Program-made: the position numbers and the translations under genes
Part shown: positions 28,919-37,661 of the stretch, piece by piece
Position numbering within the stretch: position 1 is the stretch's first letter
How the letters are laid out: each line of letters opens with the position of its first letter
Assembly (NCBI RefSeq): GCF_900102105.1
Contig: NZ_FNBB01000003.1
Location: 310,001 to 374,000, forward strand
DNA from: Agrobacterium pusense
GTDB taxonomy: Bacteria > Pseudomonadota > Alphaproteobacteria > Rhizobiales > Rhizobiaceae
Direction of reading: 5' to 3'
DNA: 64,000 nt
The notes under the pieces: model-generated
Told to the model about the DNA's origin: nothing
The model's database searches: none
Seen by the model: the letters and a program-made list of their open reading frames with translations, nothing else

Positions 28919-29833
28919 GTGAGCAATCTTATTGGTACCGGTTTTAACGCCGGCTCGGACGATGGCGAGTTCGCCACGCTTGAAAACGATTTGCGTGCCC
29001 TTGCCGATATTGGCTGCGACACCGTTGAAATCGCCGCCACCAGTCTCGACGTGGTTGCCGGCGGCCGTATCATCGAGGAGCGCGCGGACCGTCTCGTGTC
29101 GCTCGCAAGGCAGTTTGATTTCCGTTACACGGTGCACGGCCTGGTTTCATCCAACTTCATGGATCCGGTGACCTGCCGCTACCAGATCGATGCCGCGAAG
29201 GCGCTTGCCGTTCTCTGTGACCGCATCGGTGCGGGTATTCTTGTCCAGCATGGCGGCGCGCTGCGCGCTGACCAGATGGCCGAGCGGGCAGAGGCCGATC
29301 ATCGTGAACGCGACGCGCTTTTCGAACTCGCGGAATTCTGCCGGCCCTATGGTGTGCGGATTGCGCTCGAAAATATCTTCACCACCGAACCCGGCCAATA
29401 CCGCCAGACACCGGCTGAGGTGGCAGCGACCGTTAAGGCTGTCGGCCACGACAATGTCGTGGCGCTGATCGACTTCAGCCATGCATATCTCGAATCCACT
29501 TATCGTGGCCTGGACTTCCGTGAACAGCTTCGTGCCATGGCGCCGGTCGCCGGTCATCTCCATGTCCACGATTCCTTCGGCCGGCCGCAGGGTTTCTACC
29601 AGCCCTATTTTCCGCAGGAAAACACGGCGCTCGGCATCGGCGATCTGCATATGCCGCTCGGCTGGGGCGACATCGAATGGGAGAGCATCTTCTCCGAACT
29701 GACCTTCCTGCCTGACACCGTTTTGATGATGGAAATCGGCCGTCGCTATCGGGCCGAGCAGCCCGCAAGCCTCGAAACGGCGCGGCGTCTGATGACGCTT
29801 AATGCCGAACGGACACTGCTCGCAGCAGAGTAA
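28919..29833 (+). CDS. Sugar phosphate isomerase/epimerase family TIM-barrel protein
   Basis: A 304-aa xylose-isomerase-like (AP endonuclease 2-type) TIM barrel. Metal/catalytic positions are suggested by VEIAATSLD, YTVHGLV, ALENIFT (Glu), LIDFSHAYLES and HLHVHDSFG, the usual Glu-Asp-His-Glu pattern. Members isomerise or epimerise sugars, inositol derivatives or related polyols; no specific substrate can be given. GTG 28919 is preceded by GGAG at 8 bp and opens directly into the fold, so I reject the longer frame from 28721. A hairpin follows the stop. Confidence 0.82.
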   Translation: MSNLIGTGFNAGSDDGEFATLENDLRALADIGCDTVEIAATSLDVVAGGRIIEERADRLVSLARQFDFRYTVHGLVSSNFMDPVTCRYQIDAAKALAVLCDRIGAGILVQHGGALRADQMAERAEADHRERDALFELAEFCRPYGVRIALENIFTTEPGQYRQTPAEVAATVKAVGHDNVVALIDFSHAYLESTYRGLDFREQLRAMAPVAGHLHVHDSFGRPQGFYQPYFPQENTALGIGDLHMPLGWGDIEWESIFSELTFLPDTVLMMEIGRRYRAEQPASLETARRLMTLNAERTLLAAE

Positions 29834-29877
29834 GGGAACCGAATTGGGCGCGGCCGCGATCGGCCGACGCCGGAGAC

Positions 29878-29913
29878 GCCGGCAGTTGCGGACGCGGCTG
29901 CCGGCATTTCTGT
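29878..29913. terminator. Terminator hairpin between converging genes
   Basis: GCCGGCAG (29878-29885) and its complement (29898-29905) form an 8-bp GC stem with a 12-nt loop, followed on the plus strand by ATTTCTGTT. It serves the isomerase-like gene and may also act for the converging GH16 gene. Confidence 0.55.
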
Positions 29914-31311
29914 TCAACCTGCCCAGTCGGAGAGCGAATAGGCCCTGATGTAGTCGATCATCATTTGCGAACCGTCGCTGAAATCACCTGCCGAGGGTGT
30001 TCCCGCCATGCCGCCGACGGCAAGATTGACGACCATGTACATCGGATCATGCATATCGTCAGGCGTATCCGTTTGCGCAACGGCGACATCATCGAAATAC
30101 CAGGTGATGTGTTCGGCATCCCACAACACGCCGTATGTGTGAAACCCCTCCGTGCTCGGCACGCTGACATTGTTGATGACAGAAGTCTGTTCGCCGGTCG
30201 CATTCGAATGTGTGGACATGATGAGCGTATTGGGATTTTGGCCGCGCATTTCGATGACGTCCAGTTCCGGCGGCCACGACCCGTCTTCCGGCAGAAGCCA
30301 GAAGGCCGGCCAGGCACCACGATCGGTCGGCATATCGGCGCGAATTTCAAAATATCCATAGGTCTGGCTGAAGGAGGAATAGGTGTTCAGCATCCCGGAG
30401 GTGTAATCATATCCCTCGACCTCGTCGGCGATCGATTGCGGGGTCTCGGCAGCCGTGATGGTCAGGACGCCGTTTCTGACGCTGAACGGGTCTACCTCCG
30501 ACGTACCGGTATATGCCGGGTTGATATACCACTGCGCCTCGCCATTCGTCGTCAGGGAACTGCCCTTCTCCGGTGCCCACCAATATTTGGCATCCCAGGT
30601 TCCCTGATCACCGTTGCGCAGTGACAGCGTATCAAACTCGTCTGCAAAGGTTTGTGTCAGGGATGACCGGTCGAGGCTGAGCTCGAACTGATCGGGCTGG
30701 ATATCGTCTATGGTCGTTCCGGCCAAAACGACGGCTTCGCCATTCGAGAAATTCAGCCACAGATCATTGCCATGCTGCGTGGCATTGCTTGCAAGCTGAT
30801 CGAAGGAGGTAATGCCGTAGCCATTGAGGCGGATCGTGTCATTGGCGCTGAAATCCATGATGAGATCGGTGCCATTGCCGCTCGTGAATACGAACGTATC
30901 CGCACCGCCGCCGCCAATCAACACATCATTGCCGGCACCGCCGTCAATCGTCTGGCTGCCAGATCCGCCGGTGATGATATTGTCGAGCGAATTGCCGAAG
31001 GCATAACGGCCATCGCCCGTGACCCGCAAGTTTTCGAAATTTTCGGGAAGTGTATAGCTCATCCAGGTGTCGATCGTATCGATACCCTCTCCGGCATTCT
31101 CGACGGCGCGATTGATGCTGGAATAAAGATAATAAATATCGTCCCCGGTGCCGCCCGCCATTGTCACATTGACGGAACTGTCGCCCCACATGGAATCATT
31201 GCCGGCCGTACCGGCAAGCAGCGGGCCGGAGCCCGTGGCGGAGAAAAATCCGGTGGAACTGCCGCTATAGTAGAGTGTGTCTCCAAGCGCATTCACAACT
31301 GTTCTGGCCAT
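29914..31311 (-). CDS. Secreted RTX-repeat GH16 glycanase, ExsH-like
   Basis: A 465-aa protein with no N-terminal signal peptide. Residues about 30-140 hold calcium-binding RTX-type segments (LAGTAGNDSMWGD, GGTGDDIY, GGSGSQTIDGGAGNDVLIGGG-type; split for length); residues about 220-460 form a GH16 domain with the catalytic ELDVIE (349-354). S. meliloti ExsH, a beta-glycanase exported by the PrsDE type I system that trims succinoglycan, has these parts. Role here: shortening of the polysaccharide made by the neighbouring cluster, after type I secretion. GGAGAAGG precedes the start at 31311. Confidence 0.88.
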   Translation of the reverse strand: MARTVVNALGDTLYYSGSSTGFFSATGSGPLLAGTAGNDSMWGDSSVNVTMAGGTGDDIYYLYSSINRAVENAGEGIDTIDTWMSYTLPENFENLRVTGDGRYAFGNSLDNIITGGSGSQTIDGGAGNDVLIGGGGADTFVFTSGNGTDLIMDFSANDTIRLNGYGITSFDQLASNATQHGNDLWLNFSNGEAVVLAGTTIDDIQPDQFELSLDRSSLTQTFADEFDTLSLRNGDQGTWDAKYWWAPEKGSSLTTNGEAQWYINPAYTGTSEVDPFSVRNGVLTITAAETPQSIADEVEGYDYTSGMLNTYSSFSQTYGYFEIRADMPTDRGAWPAFWLLPEDGSWPPELDVIEMRGQNPNTLIMSTHSNATGEQTSVINNVSVPSTEGFHTYGVLWDAEHITWYFDDVAVAQTDTPDDMHDPMYMVVNLAVGGMAGTPSAGDFSDGSQMMIDYIRAYSLSDWAG

Positions 31312-31583
31312 AAGCCTTCTCCTGTCCGTTTGCGTCGCTTCCTCCCTCCTCCTGAACAACAGCCTAACAGCGCGAAAAGCTTCCTGTTAGGGCCAGAAAT
31401 GAGGGGTATGTTCCGTTCCGGACGGACGGGAGATGTTACGCAGAGAGTTGGCTTGTTCCTGTTCGATCGACATCGAAAGATCGTTTCTTGGATTTGTGCT
31501 CTTGCTGCGTTGCTGCCGGTAGTGGCAAAATCGCTCCGGGTTAGCGGTTGTTGTCAGCATCCCGTCGCAATGGAGTTGCAGGA

Positions 31584-32066
31584 TTGAGTGTAGCCTTTAC
31601 CAAGGAAGACAGTGCGGAGACCGCAGCCGAAACGGTTCTGCCGGATCGGGTGATTTCACCTCATCCCAATCTGGTGACCAAGACAGGGCTGAAAGCTCTG
31701 GAAGGGCAGTTACAATTGGCCCGTGAAGCCTGTGAAGCCGCTGGCGCGATCGAGGATGTAAATGAAAGGCGGCGCGCTTCCGCCGGCCCATTGCGAGACA
31801 TCCGTTATTTTGCGGAGCGAGTCCGTACGGCTCAGGTGATGCCAGATCCGCCCACAAATGCCGTTGTGGCATTCGGCAATCTGGTAACCTTCCGCCGCGA
31901 CGATGGCCGCACGCAGCGGTTGCGGATCGTTGGCGAGGATGAGGCCAATCCCGCCACGGGCTCGATGTCCTATGTTTCTCCTGTGGCGCGGGCCTTGATG
32001 GGACGAGCGGTCGGAGACTTTGTCGGACTGGCTGACAGGGAGATTGAAATTGTCGACATTTCGTGA
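31584..32066 (+). CDS. GreA/GreB-family transcription elongation factor-like protein
   Basis: A 160-aa protein with an N-terminal coiled-coil (TKTGLKALEGQLQLAREACEAAG) and a C-terminal FKBP-like GreA domain (VVAFGNLVTFRRDDG...YVSPVARALMGRAVGDFVGL). Gre factors insert the coiled-coil tip into the RNA polymerase channel to trigger transcript cleavage. The usual tip sequence (GDLSENAEY) is not present, so catalytic stimulation is doubtful; an Rnk- or Gfh1-like modulatory role is possible. The TTG start follows GGAG, and another TTG at 31548 is possible. It is isolated between EPS genes on the opposite strand. Confidence 0.78.
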   Translation: MSVAFTKEDSAETAAETVLPDRVISPHPNLVTKTGLKALEGQLQLAREACEAAGAIEDVNERRRASAGPLRDIRYFAERVRTAQVMPDPPTNAVVAFGNLVTFRRDDGRTQRLRIVGEDEANPATGSMSYVSPVARALMGRAVGDFVGLADREIEIVDIS

Positions 32067-32095
32067 CCGGCTCCTTGGCATTGGCACCAACATTA

Positions 32096-33481
32096 TCACC
32101 GGGAAAATGGCACTGCCGAGCTGCCTCCACCGCTGGCCATTGCCGTCAGCCGCATCATGGCGTTCTTCAGGAAAAACCTGAAATCGAGGTCGATAGAGGC
32201 GTACGCCAGTGCTAGTCCCACATGCGCCATGAAGACGGGATTAAAATTCAGTTCTTCAAATTGGTAACCGATAATGACCGCTATCGCGGAATAGGCGAAA
32301 AAACCGACTTTGCGTTTCCGAAGGATCGTATAGACGAGTGCGAAGGCAGCTAGAAGGCAAAACGGGATGCCGGAGGCGTAGGCAGTAGCCAGAAAGCCGT
32401 TATGCGGCGTGCCGATACCCGCGACCTGCGTAAGCTCCTGAATTCGTGCCGTGAAACCGACGCCGAAAGGGTGATCGAGCATCACTTGGAAGCCGCCTGC
32501 GATGGTTGTCCATCGTTCCTGCACGTTGTCGGTACTGTGGCTGTCCTCCACAAAGCGTTTCGAGAACGCCTGTTCTGCGAAATCGAGAATTCCGAAGGGC
32601 AAAACGGCAGCGATGACGAGCGCAGATAGAGCGAAACCGAAATAGGTGCTGAACAGCATTCGTATCGAAAAATTTCTAAAGTAAAAATAGAGTCCGATCG
32701 CGATTACGGCAAATAGGCCCGATCGATTGAGCGTCAGCGTGAAGCTGGCCAAATATACCAGTATAAATATAGCAAAGAGCATTGGGCGCTTGTAGCGCTC
32801 CGCAAGATGAGCGGCTGCCGCACCGGCTAGAGCGAAAGCCGGTCCGGCCGTATTGCCCACCGGCCATATTCCCCCCGCCTTCTCCAAACGTAATAATAGC
32901 GGGCTTATTTCACCTCGAGCCGCGGACTCCAGCACCGACGCCTCATCGAACATGAAGGATAGGCCAAGCGAGGCGAGCCTGTCATGAATGACGATATCCA
33001 GGAACAACAGGATAGTCACCGCGATGAAACCGATGAACATGCCCCAAGAGAATAATTCGAGAAGGTTCTCCTTGAAAAGCATATAGGCGAAAAAGAGGAA
33101 ATAAATCGCGTAAAAATATGTCAGCGCTGTCGTATAAAATTCGCCTTCGCCACGATCATCCGCGAAGAAAGTAGAAAGTAGAAAAAAAACGGTCAGCGGA
33201 ACGAGATAGAGAAGAATGATTGAGGGGGTGAGGCAGCGAATATAGAGAATGGCGATAACGGGAAGCGTTACCAACACCAGCATGTCGCTAATGTTCAGGA
33301 AGCGCAGTCCGATATTGCTCGTCACGATGTTGCATTGAATAAAAAAGCCAATGGAAAAAACGAAGATCGCTAGGATCACGCCAGGCACACCGATGATTTT
33401 GGAAGGATAAAACGGCATCGCCACGACGAAACCTGGTATCGGTGATGGATAAGCAGCCCCGTTATTTGCATGACTTGTCAT
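32096..33481 (-). CDS. O-antigen ligase/Wzy-type polysaccharide polymerase
   Basis: A 461-aa membrane protein with about 11-12 helices. A long periplasmic loop near residues 300-370 contains the Wzy_C-type features DHPFGVGF and GIGTPHNGF, and LNRSGLFAVIA lies before it. This fits O-antigen ligases and polymerases, which join repeat units on the periplasmic face. AT-richer than typical neighbours. It is probably one of two polymerase-type enzymes in the EPS region; ligase versus polymerase cannot be told from sequence. Confidence 0.85.
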   Translation of the reverse strand: MTSHANNGAAYPSPIPGFVVAMPFYPSKIIGVPGVILAIFVFSIGFFIQCNIVTSNIGLRFLNISDMLVLVTLPVIAILYIRCLTPSIILLYLVPLTVFFLLSTFFADDRGEGEFYTTALTYFYAIYFLFFAYMLFKENLLELFSWGMFIGFIAVTILLFLDIVIHDRLASLGLSFMFDEASVLESAARGEISPLLLRLEKAGGIWPVGNTAGPAFALAGAAAAHLAERYKRPMLFAIFILVYLASFTLTLNRSGLFAVIAIGLYFYFRNFSIRMLFSTYFGFALSALVIAAVLPFGILDFAEQAFSKRFVEDSHSTDNVQERWTTIAGGFQVMLDHPFGVGFTARIQELTQVAGIGTPHNGFLATAYASGIPFCLLAAFALVYTILRKRKVGFFAYSAIAVIIGYQFEELNFNPVFMAHVGLALAYASIDLDFRFFLKNAMMRLTAMASGGGSSAVPFSR

Positions 33482-33564
33482 TCGCGGCCTTTATTCTTCG
33501 CTGCAGACAATGAAATTGTCCTGAGGTTGTTGGGCGCCGCGACCGTGGGGTGAGGCGTTGGATA

Positions 33565-33578
33565 GTGATCCTGATCAC
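33565..33578. promoter_or_regulatory. Short perfect inverted repeat upstream of wzy-like gene
   Basis: GTGATC and GATCAC flank a 2-bp centre, giving a 14-bp perfect palindrome about 85 bp upstream of the polymerase-like gene and just past the end of the SGNH gene. It is a possible operator; the binder is unknown. Confidence 0.35.
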
Positions 33579-33607
33579 GTCGGCGTGCAAGTCCTTTCCT
33601 TTATTCT

Positions 33608-34945
33608 TCAGCCGGTGAGATTACCTTTCGGCAAATTTCCTTCCACCGCAATTATCCTTTGAAGGTAAAGCGGTGCATTGGACGTCGGGACACTATAGCC
33701 AAAGGCTGGGAGGACTCGGAGGTAGAAACTGTATCCGCTCGGATCGATGTCGGGATCCAGCGGAATTCCATTGGCTGTGGCCCACATCCAGCCGCTGTTA
33801 TCGAGGATGCCAGCGTCTCCAAATTGCAAGGTGCCGCAGATGATCGTCCTGAGATCGCCCCCGCTTTTAGCAACCAAGTCTACAAAAGGAGTGCGTTGTC
33901 CTGCGCTGTTCTTATAGAGCACCGCAAAGGAGAGAGTCTTGCCGATCATCGCGGCCGCTTCTTCGTTGCGGAAATAATGGAAAAGCCCGCTGAACTCGCC
34001 GCCATTTGCTCGCAAGGCGAGGCTATAGGCGAAAGAGGGGGAGAAGGTGACCTCCGTGCTTTTGGTGGCAGAGGCTGACTCTGCAAGGGACCAGCCTGAA
34101 GGAGCGGGCCCGGACCATTCGGTGAAATCGCCGTTGGCGATCAGGTTGGTGGCGGATAGTTTTGGCCAGCAGGGGGTTTCGAAGCCGCTATTCGGCACTG
34201 ACGCCAGATAGGCCGCGAACAAGGTTCTGGCGATGAGCGCCGAACCTGTGCTGCTGGGATGAATATTGTCGTTGTAAAGCGTGGCGTCCTTGCCGTTTGC
34301 GATAAATGCCGCATGGGTGTCCACCAGCGTCAGGTTCGGGTGCGCCCGGGCGACGTCCAGTATGGTGTGATAGACCTTGTCGTAGCCCGTTCCATCCTTC
34401 CAGGGGTTTTGGGTGGTGATGAGCTGTGCAGCGCCCGGCCAATGCCATTCGGTCATGCCCAGCGGCCCAAGCAGGGCAGCCCTTCCGGGGCTTCGAATGC
34501 CGCCGGGCGTTTCGAAGCTCTGCATATTATATCCGTGATGCATGATGCAAAGGTCGGGGCGTGGAATTTGCAGCGCCGCGATGCGCTGTTCGGCAAGCAT
34601 GTAGCCCGGCCTGCCAACCGGCAGCGTTGCAAGATAGACAGTCAGCGTCGCGCCCGTGCCGGCGCGCAGTATAACCGGGTCGGCATAGGCCTTGGGACCC
34701 GTCGCGGCATGGGTCTGCCATTCCGCCCAGCGGTAAAGCACGACCTTGATATCATGCAGGCCGCCAAGCATGATGGCGAATTGCTGGAATGGCCCGTCGT
34801 CCGCATGGGCGGTGCTGTCGCCATTCACAAAGATCGTGGCGTTCTTGCCCGCAACAAGACGGGCCCGCAGGGGGGAGAACGCATCGACTGATCCCGCCAT
34901 CGCCGTGCGGTTTTGTTGGGAAATGCCGAGCGATACGCCTATCAT
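33608..34945 (-). CDS. SGNH-fold hydrolase/esterase with C-terminal carbohydrate-binding-like domain
   Basis: A 445-aa protein. Residues about 35-260 are an SGNH hydrolase: GDST (Ser44), a glycine/asparagine pair in HHGYNMQ and DNIHP (Asp226/His229). The remainder (about 275-440: NLIANGDFTEWSG... LHYFRNEEA...) looks like a beta-sandwich carbohydrate-binding module. SGNH enzymes near EPS genes add or remove acetyl-type groups. No signal peptide is obvious from either start; MIGVSLGIS at 34945 is preferred to 34981. Confidence 0.8.
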   Translation of the reverse strand: MIGVSLGISQQNRTAMAGSVDAFSPLRARLVAGKNATIFVNGDSTAHADDGPFQQFAIMLGGLHDIKVVLYRWAEWQTHAATGPKAYADPVILRAGTGATLTVYLATLPVGRPGYMLAEQRIAALQIPRPDLCIMHHGYNMQSFETPGGIRSPGRAALLGPLGMTEWHWPGAAQLITTQNPWKDGTGYDKVYHTILDVARAHPNLTLVDTHAAFIANGKDATLYNDNIHPSSTGSALIARTLFAAYLASVPNSGFETPCWPKLSATNLIANGDFTEWSGPAPSGWSLAESASATKSTEVTFSPSFAYSLALRANGGEFSGLFHYFRNEEAAAMIGKTLSFAVLYKNSAGQRTPFVDLVAKSGGDLRTIICGTLQFGDAGILDNSGWMWATANGIPLDPDIDPSGYSFYLRVLPAFGYSVPTSNAPLYLQRIIAVEGNLPKGNLTG

Positions 34946-35362
34946 GCCGGCACCTCTTCCGTTCCGGTCATATATATGCATATCTTGTCTTCAAGCAGCA
35001 TCATTTCGGTCTCCTTGTCTGCCCCTTGAGAATAACCTCGCGGTGAGGCCCGGGGAAAAACACAGGGAGCCGGACGCTGAATCGCAATAAAACTGCACGT
35101 CACGAATTTTCTTCGATTTCAACTAAAGCATATAAATAAAATAGATTTTTTATTTTATCTGGGTCGGATTTGTGATCCGCACGAAGGTTTGAATGTCACT
35201 TTTTTTCCGCGCGATCAAGTATTGTTATTTCTCAATTGCTGTCTCCGCCGAATATCCCGCCGCCACTGACGGAGGGGGCGGTCGTTCTGACCCCGACCCC
35301 GGTGATGCCCGCAAGACGGAGTGGTGCTATCCTTGGTGTCTGCATGCCGTGGAGCTCAAGGC
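34946..35362. promoter_or_regulatory. AT-rich divergent promoter region between SGNH and glycosyltransferase genes
   Basis: 417 bp without a gene. The segment 35105-35240 is far more AT-rich than the window average and carries an 8-bp inverted repeat, ATAAAATA (35136-35143) with TATTTTAT (35151-35158), around GATTTTT. Such patches are typical targets of MucR/Ros-type EPS regulators in rhizobia; that is inference. GGAG at 35351-35354 is the ribosome site of the downstream gene. Confidence 0.5.
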
Positions 35363-36511
35363 ATGACATCGGCGCTTTTCGTCAGCCACACGGGGGAAAA
35401 GGGCGGTGCCGAACTTTTTCTGGCGGATATCGTCAAGGCCGGGCCGCGCTCCTGGCGAGCCTGCTTCCTCAGTGGCGGTGGGGCAGCAGACGATCTGGCG
35501 GAATGCGGCAGGCCGCCTCTTCTGCTGTCTGCGGGAGAAAAAATGCTGTCGATCCGGCGGGATTCGTCGTTCGGTGCGATGCTGCGAGGGGCCCTCGATG
35601 TTTTGGCCGTTGCCTGGCAGCTCAGCCGTCAGGCAAAAAACCATGACGTGATCTGCGCCAATTCGCAAAAGGCGCTTTTTGTCTGCGCGTTGGCGGCGAA
35701 GCTCAGTCGTCGGCCGTTGATCTGGATCCTGCATGATATCGTCACCGACCCCGCCTTCAGCGCCGCAAACCGCCGCGCTTCGCTGACATTCTCGCGTCTT
35801 TTCGCAAGGCTGGTTGCCGTCAATTCGCAAGAGACGGGCAGGGCTTTTGTGAAGGCGGGAGGCGAGGAGGAAAAGGTCCGCATCGTCTATAACGGTTTCG
35901 ACCCAGGCAAAGCGTCCGTTTATGACCCCGCAAGAGCGCAGCAATTGCGCAGGGAGCTCGGCCTTGGCCCACAGCCGCTGATCGGATTGTTCGGCCGGTT
36001 GAGCGAATGGAAGGGGCAGCATGTTTTCCTGGAGGCGATTGCTGCAATGGAGGGGGTCCAGGCCGTGATCGTTGGCAGCGCGCTTTTCGGGCAGGAGGCT
36101 TACGAAGCCCGCATCCGCACGCTGGCATCCAGTCTCGGTCTTGATTCCCGTGTCCGATTTCTCGGTTTTCGCCCGGATGTAACGGAGTTGATGGCGGCGA
36201 TGGACGCGGTTGCCCATACCTCAGTTGTTGCCGAACCGTTCGGTCGTGTGGTGGTGGAGGCCATGATGTGCGGACGACCGGTTGTCGCCACCCGCGGCGG
36301 TGGGGTCACCGAGATCATCCGTGATGGTGAAACCGGCCTGCTTGTGCCGCCTGCGGATGCGCCGGCACTGGCCGCGGCGCTGGGCCGCATCCTGACGGAC
36401 CCGACGTTGGCTGAAAAACTGGCGAAGAAGGGGCGGGAAGATGTGATGCGGCGTTTTTCGCTCGAGGAAACCTGCAGGACGATCTCCGCGCTTTTGTCTG
36501 AAGTAGCGTGA
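35363..36511 (+). CDS. Glycosyltransferase family 4 (GT-B)
   Basis: A 382-aa GT-B transferase. The N-terminal domain opens with SHTGEKGGAELFL; the C-terminal domain has the sugar-nucleotide site GLFGRLSEWKGQH and the E-x7-E motif AEPFGRVVVEAMMCG, then VVATRGGGVTEII. It adds a sugar from a nucleotide donor to the lipid-linked repeat unit on the cytoplasmic face; donor and linkage are unknown. Start 35363 has GGAG at 8 bp. 55 bp before the next transferase gene on the same strand. Confidence 0.9.
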   Translation: MTSALFVSHTGEKGGAELFLADIVKAGPRSWRACFLSGGGAADDLAECGRPPLLLSAGEKMLSIRRDSSFGAMLRGALDVLAVAWQLSRQAKNHDVICANSQKALFVCALAAKLSRRPLIWILHDIVTDPAFSAANRRASLTFSRLFARLVAVNSQETGRAFVKAGGEEEKVRIVYNGFDPGKASVYDPARAQQLRRELGLGPQPLIGLFGRLSEWKGQHVFLEAIAAMEGVQAVIVGSALFGQEAYEARIRTLASSLGLDSRVRFLGFRPDVTELMAAMDAVAHTSVVAEPFGRVVVEAMMCGRPVVATRGGGVTEIIRDGETGLLVPPADAPALAAALGRILTDPTLAEKLAKKGREDVMRRFSLEETCRTISALLSEVA

Positions 36512-36566
36512 CGTTGCGGTCTGCGACCGCTCACAGGCGGCAATCCCAAACGGGTGGAAGGTTGGA

Positions 36567-37661
36567 ATGCGCATTCTCGTGAACATGCCGAGCCAGTATG
36601 GCGGGAAAGCTTCCGGCGTTGCCCGCGTAACCTTCAGCCTGCTGGAGCGGCTTCTGGAGCAGACTGATGATGATTATATCCTGCGCTCGCCCTGGACGCG
36701 GGCGCAATTGCCCGCGGAATTGCGCGACAGCCGCCTGCGGCTGATAGAGACGGCTCGGCCGCACATCATGGTGCTTGACGTGCTGCGGCAGGCCATGACG
36801 CTGCCGGTGCTTTGCCGCCGGGAAGGCATTGACGTGCTTTTTAATGCCGATCCTTTTGGCAGTCCGCTGGGCGGCAGGCGTCGGATCACCCTTGTTCACG
36901 ATCTCTATTTCAAGACCATACCTGAACAGATTGGCTGGCGGGCGGCCTTGACCACCGATTTCATTTTTCGCCTCATGCTGGCCGGTTCGCACCGGATCGC
37001 GTGTGTATCCGACGCGACGCGAATGGATCTTGCGCGTTTTTATCCCGGCGCTGCCCGCAAGAGCGTGACCATTCATTCCGACAGCACGTTGAAGCTGGAT
37101 GCAGGGGCCACGGCTGCGCCGCCGCCGATCGCGGGGCGTTATATACTGGCGGTTGGAAACGCGACCTCGAACAAGAATTTTGCCCTTCTGGGCAAGGCTT
37201 TTGCGCGATTGGGCCCGACGATGCCGGACCTGCGTATTGTCCATGTGGGCCGCGACGAGGCGGAAGAAATCGCCAACACGCTTGACGATCCGGGATTGAA
37301 GGCCCGGCTTATCCGGCTTTCAGGCATAGATGACCGGGAACTGGCGGAACTTTATCGTCATGCAGCCTGCCTTTGCGTGCCTTCCACTTATGAGGGCTTC
37401 TGCCTGCCGGTGCTGGAGGCGCAGCAACTGGGATGCCCGGTCGTCTGCTCCAATCGTTCTGCGACACCAGAAATTGCCGGTATGGGCGCGCTGACCTTCG
37501 ATCCCTCGGACACCGATAGTCTCGTCGCAACTCTGGAGCGGCTCTTTCGCGAGCCGGCGCTTGCGGAGACGCTGCGCCAGGCGGGTTACGAAAACCGCAG
37601 CCTTTATTCCTGGGAAAAGGCGGCGGAGACATATGCGCAGCTTTTCCACGAGACGGCCTGA
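36567..37661 (+). CDS. Glycosyltransferase family 4 (mannosyltransferase-like)
   Basis: A 364-aa GT-B transferase. Visible are MRILVNMPSQYGGKASGVARV, LVHDLYFKTIP, SDATRMDLARFYP and the C-terminal AVGNATSNKNFALLGKAF with STYEGFCLPVLEAQQLG (E-x7-E). The YEGFCLP/LE pattern is common in mannosyl- and rhamnosyltransferases of GT4. Probably cotranscribed with the preceding transferase. Its stop abuts the end of a converging glycosyltransferase gene with no gap. Confidence 0.9.
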   Translation: MRILVNMPSQYGGKASGVARVTFSLLERLLEQTDDDYILRSPWTRAQLPAELRDSRLRLIETARPHIMVLDVLRQAMTLPVLCRREGIDVLFNADPFGSPLGGRRRITLVHDLYFKTIPEQIGWRAALTTDFIFRLMLAGSHRIACVSDATRMDLARFYPGAARKSVTIHSDSTLKLDAGATAAPPPIAGRYILAVGNATSNKNFALLGKAFARLGPTMPDLRIVHVGRDEAEEIANTLDDPGLKARLIRLSGIDDRELAELYRHAACLCVPSTYEGFCLPVLEAQQLGCPVVCSNRSATPEIAGMGALTFDPSDTDSLVATLERLFREPALAETLRQAGYENRSLYSWEKAAETYAQLFHETA

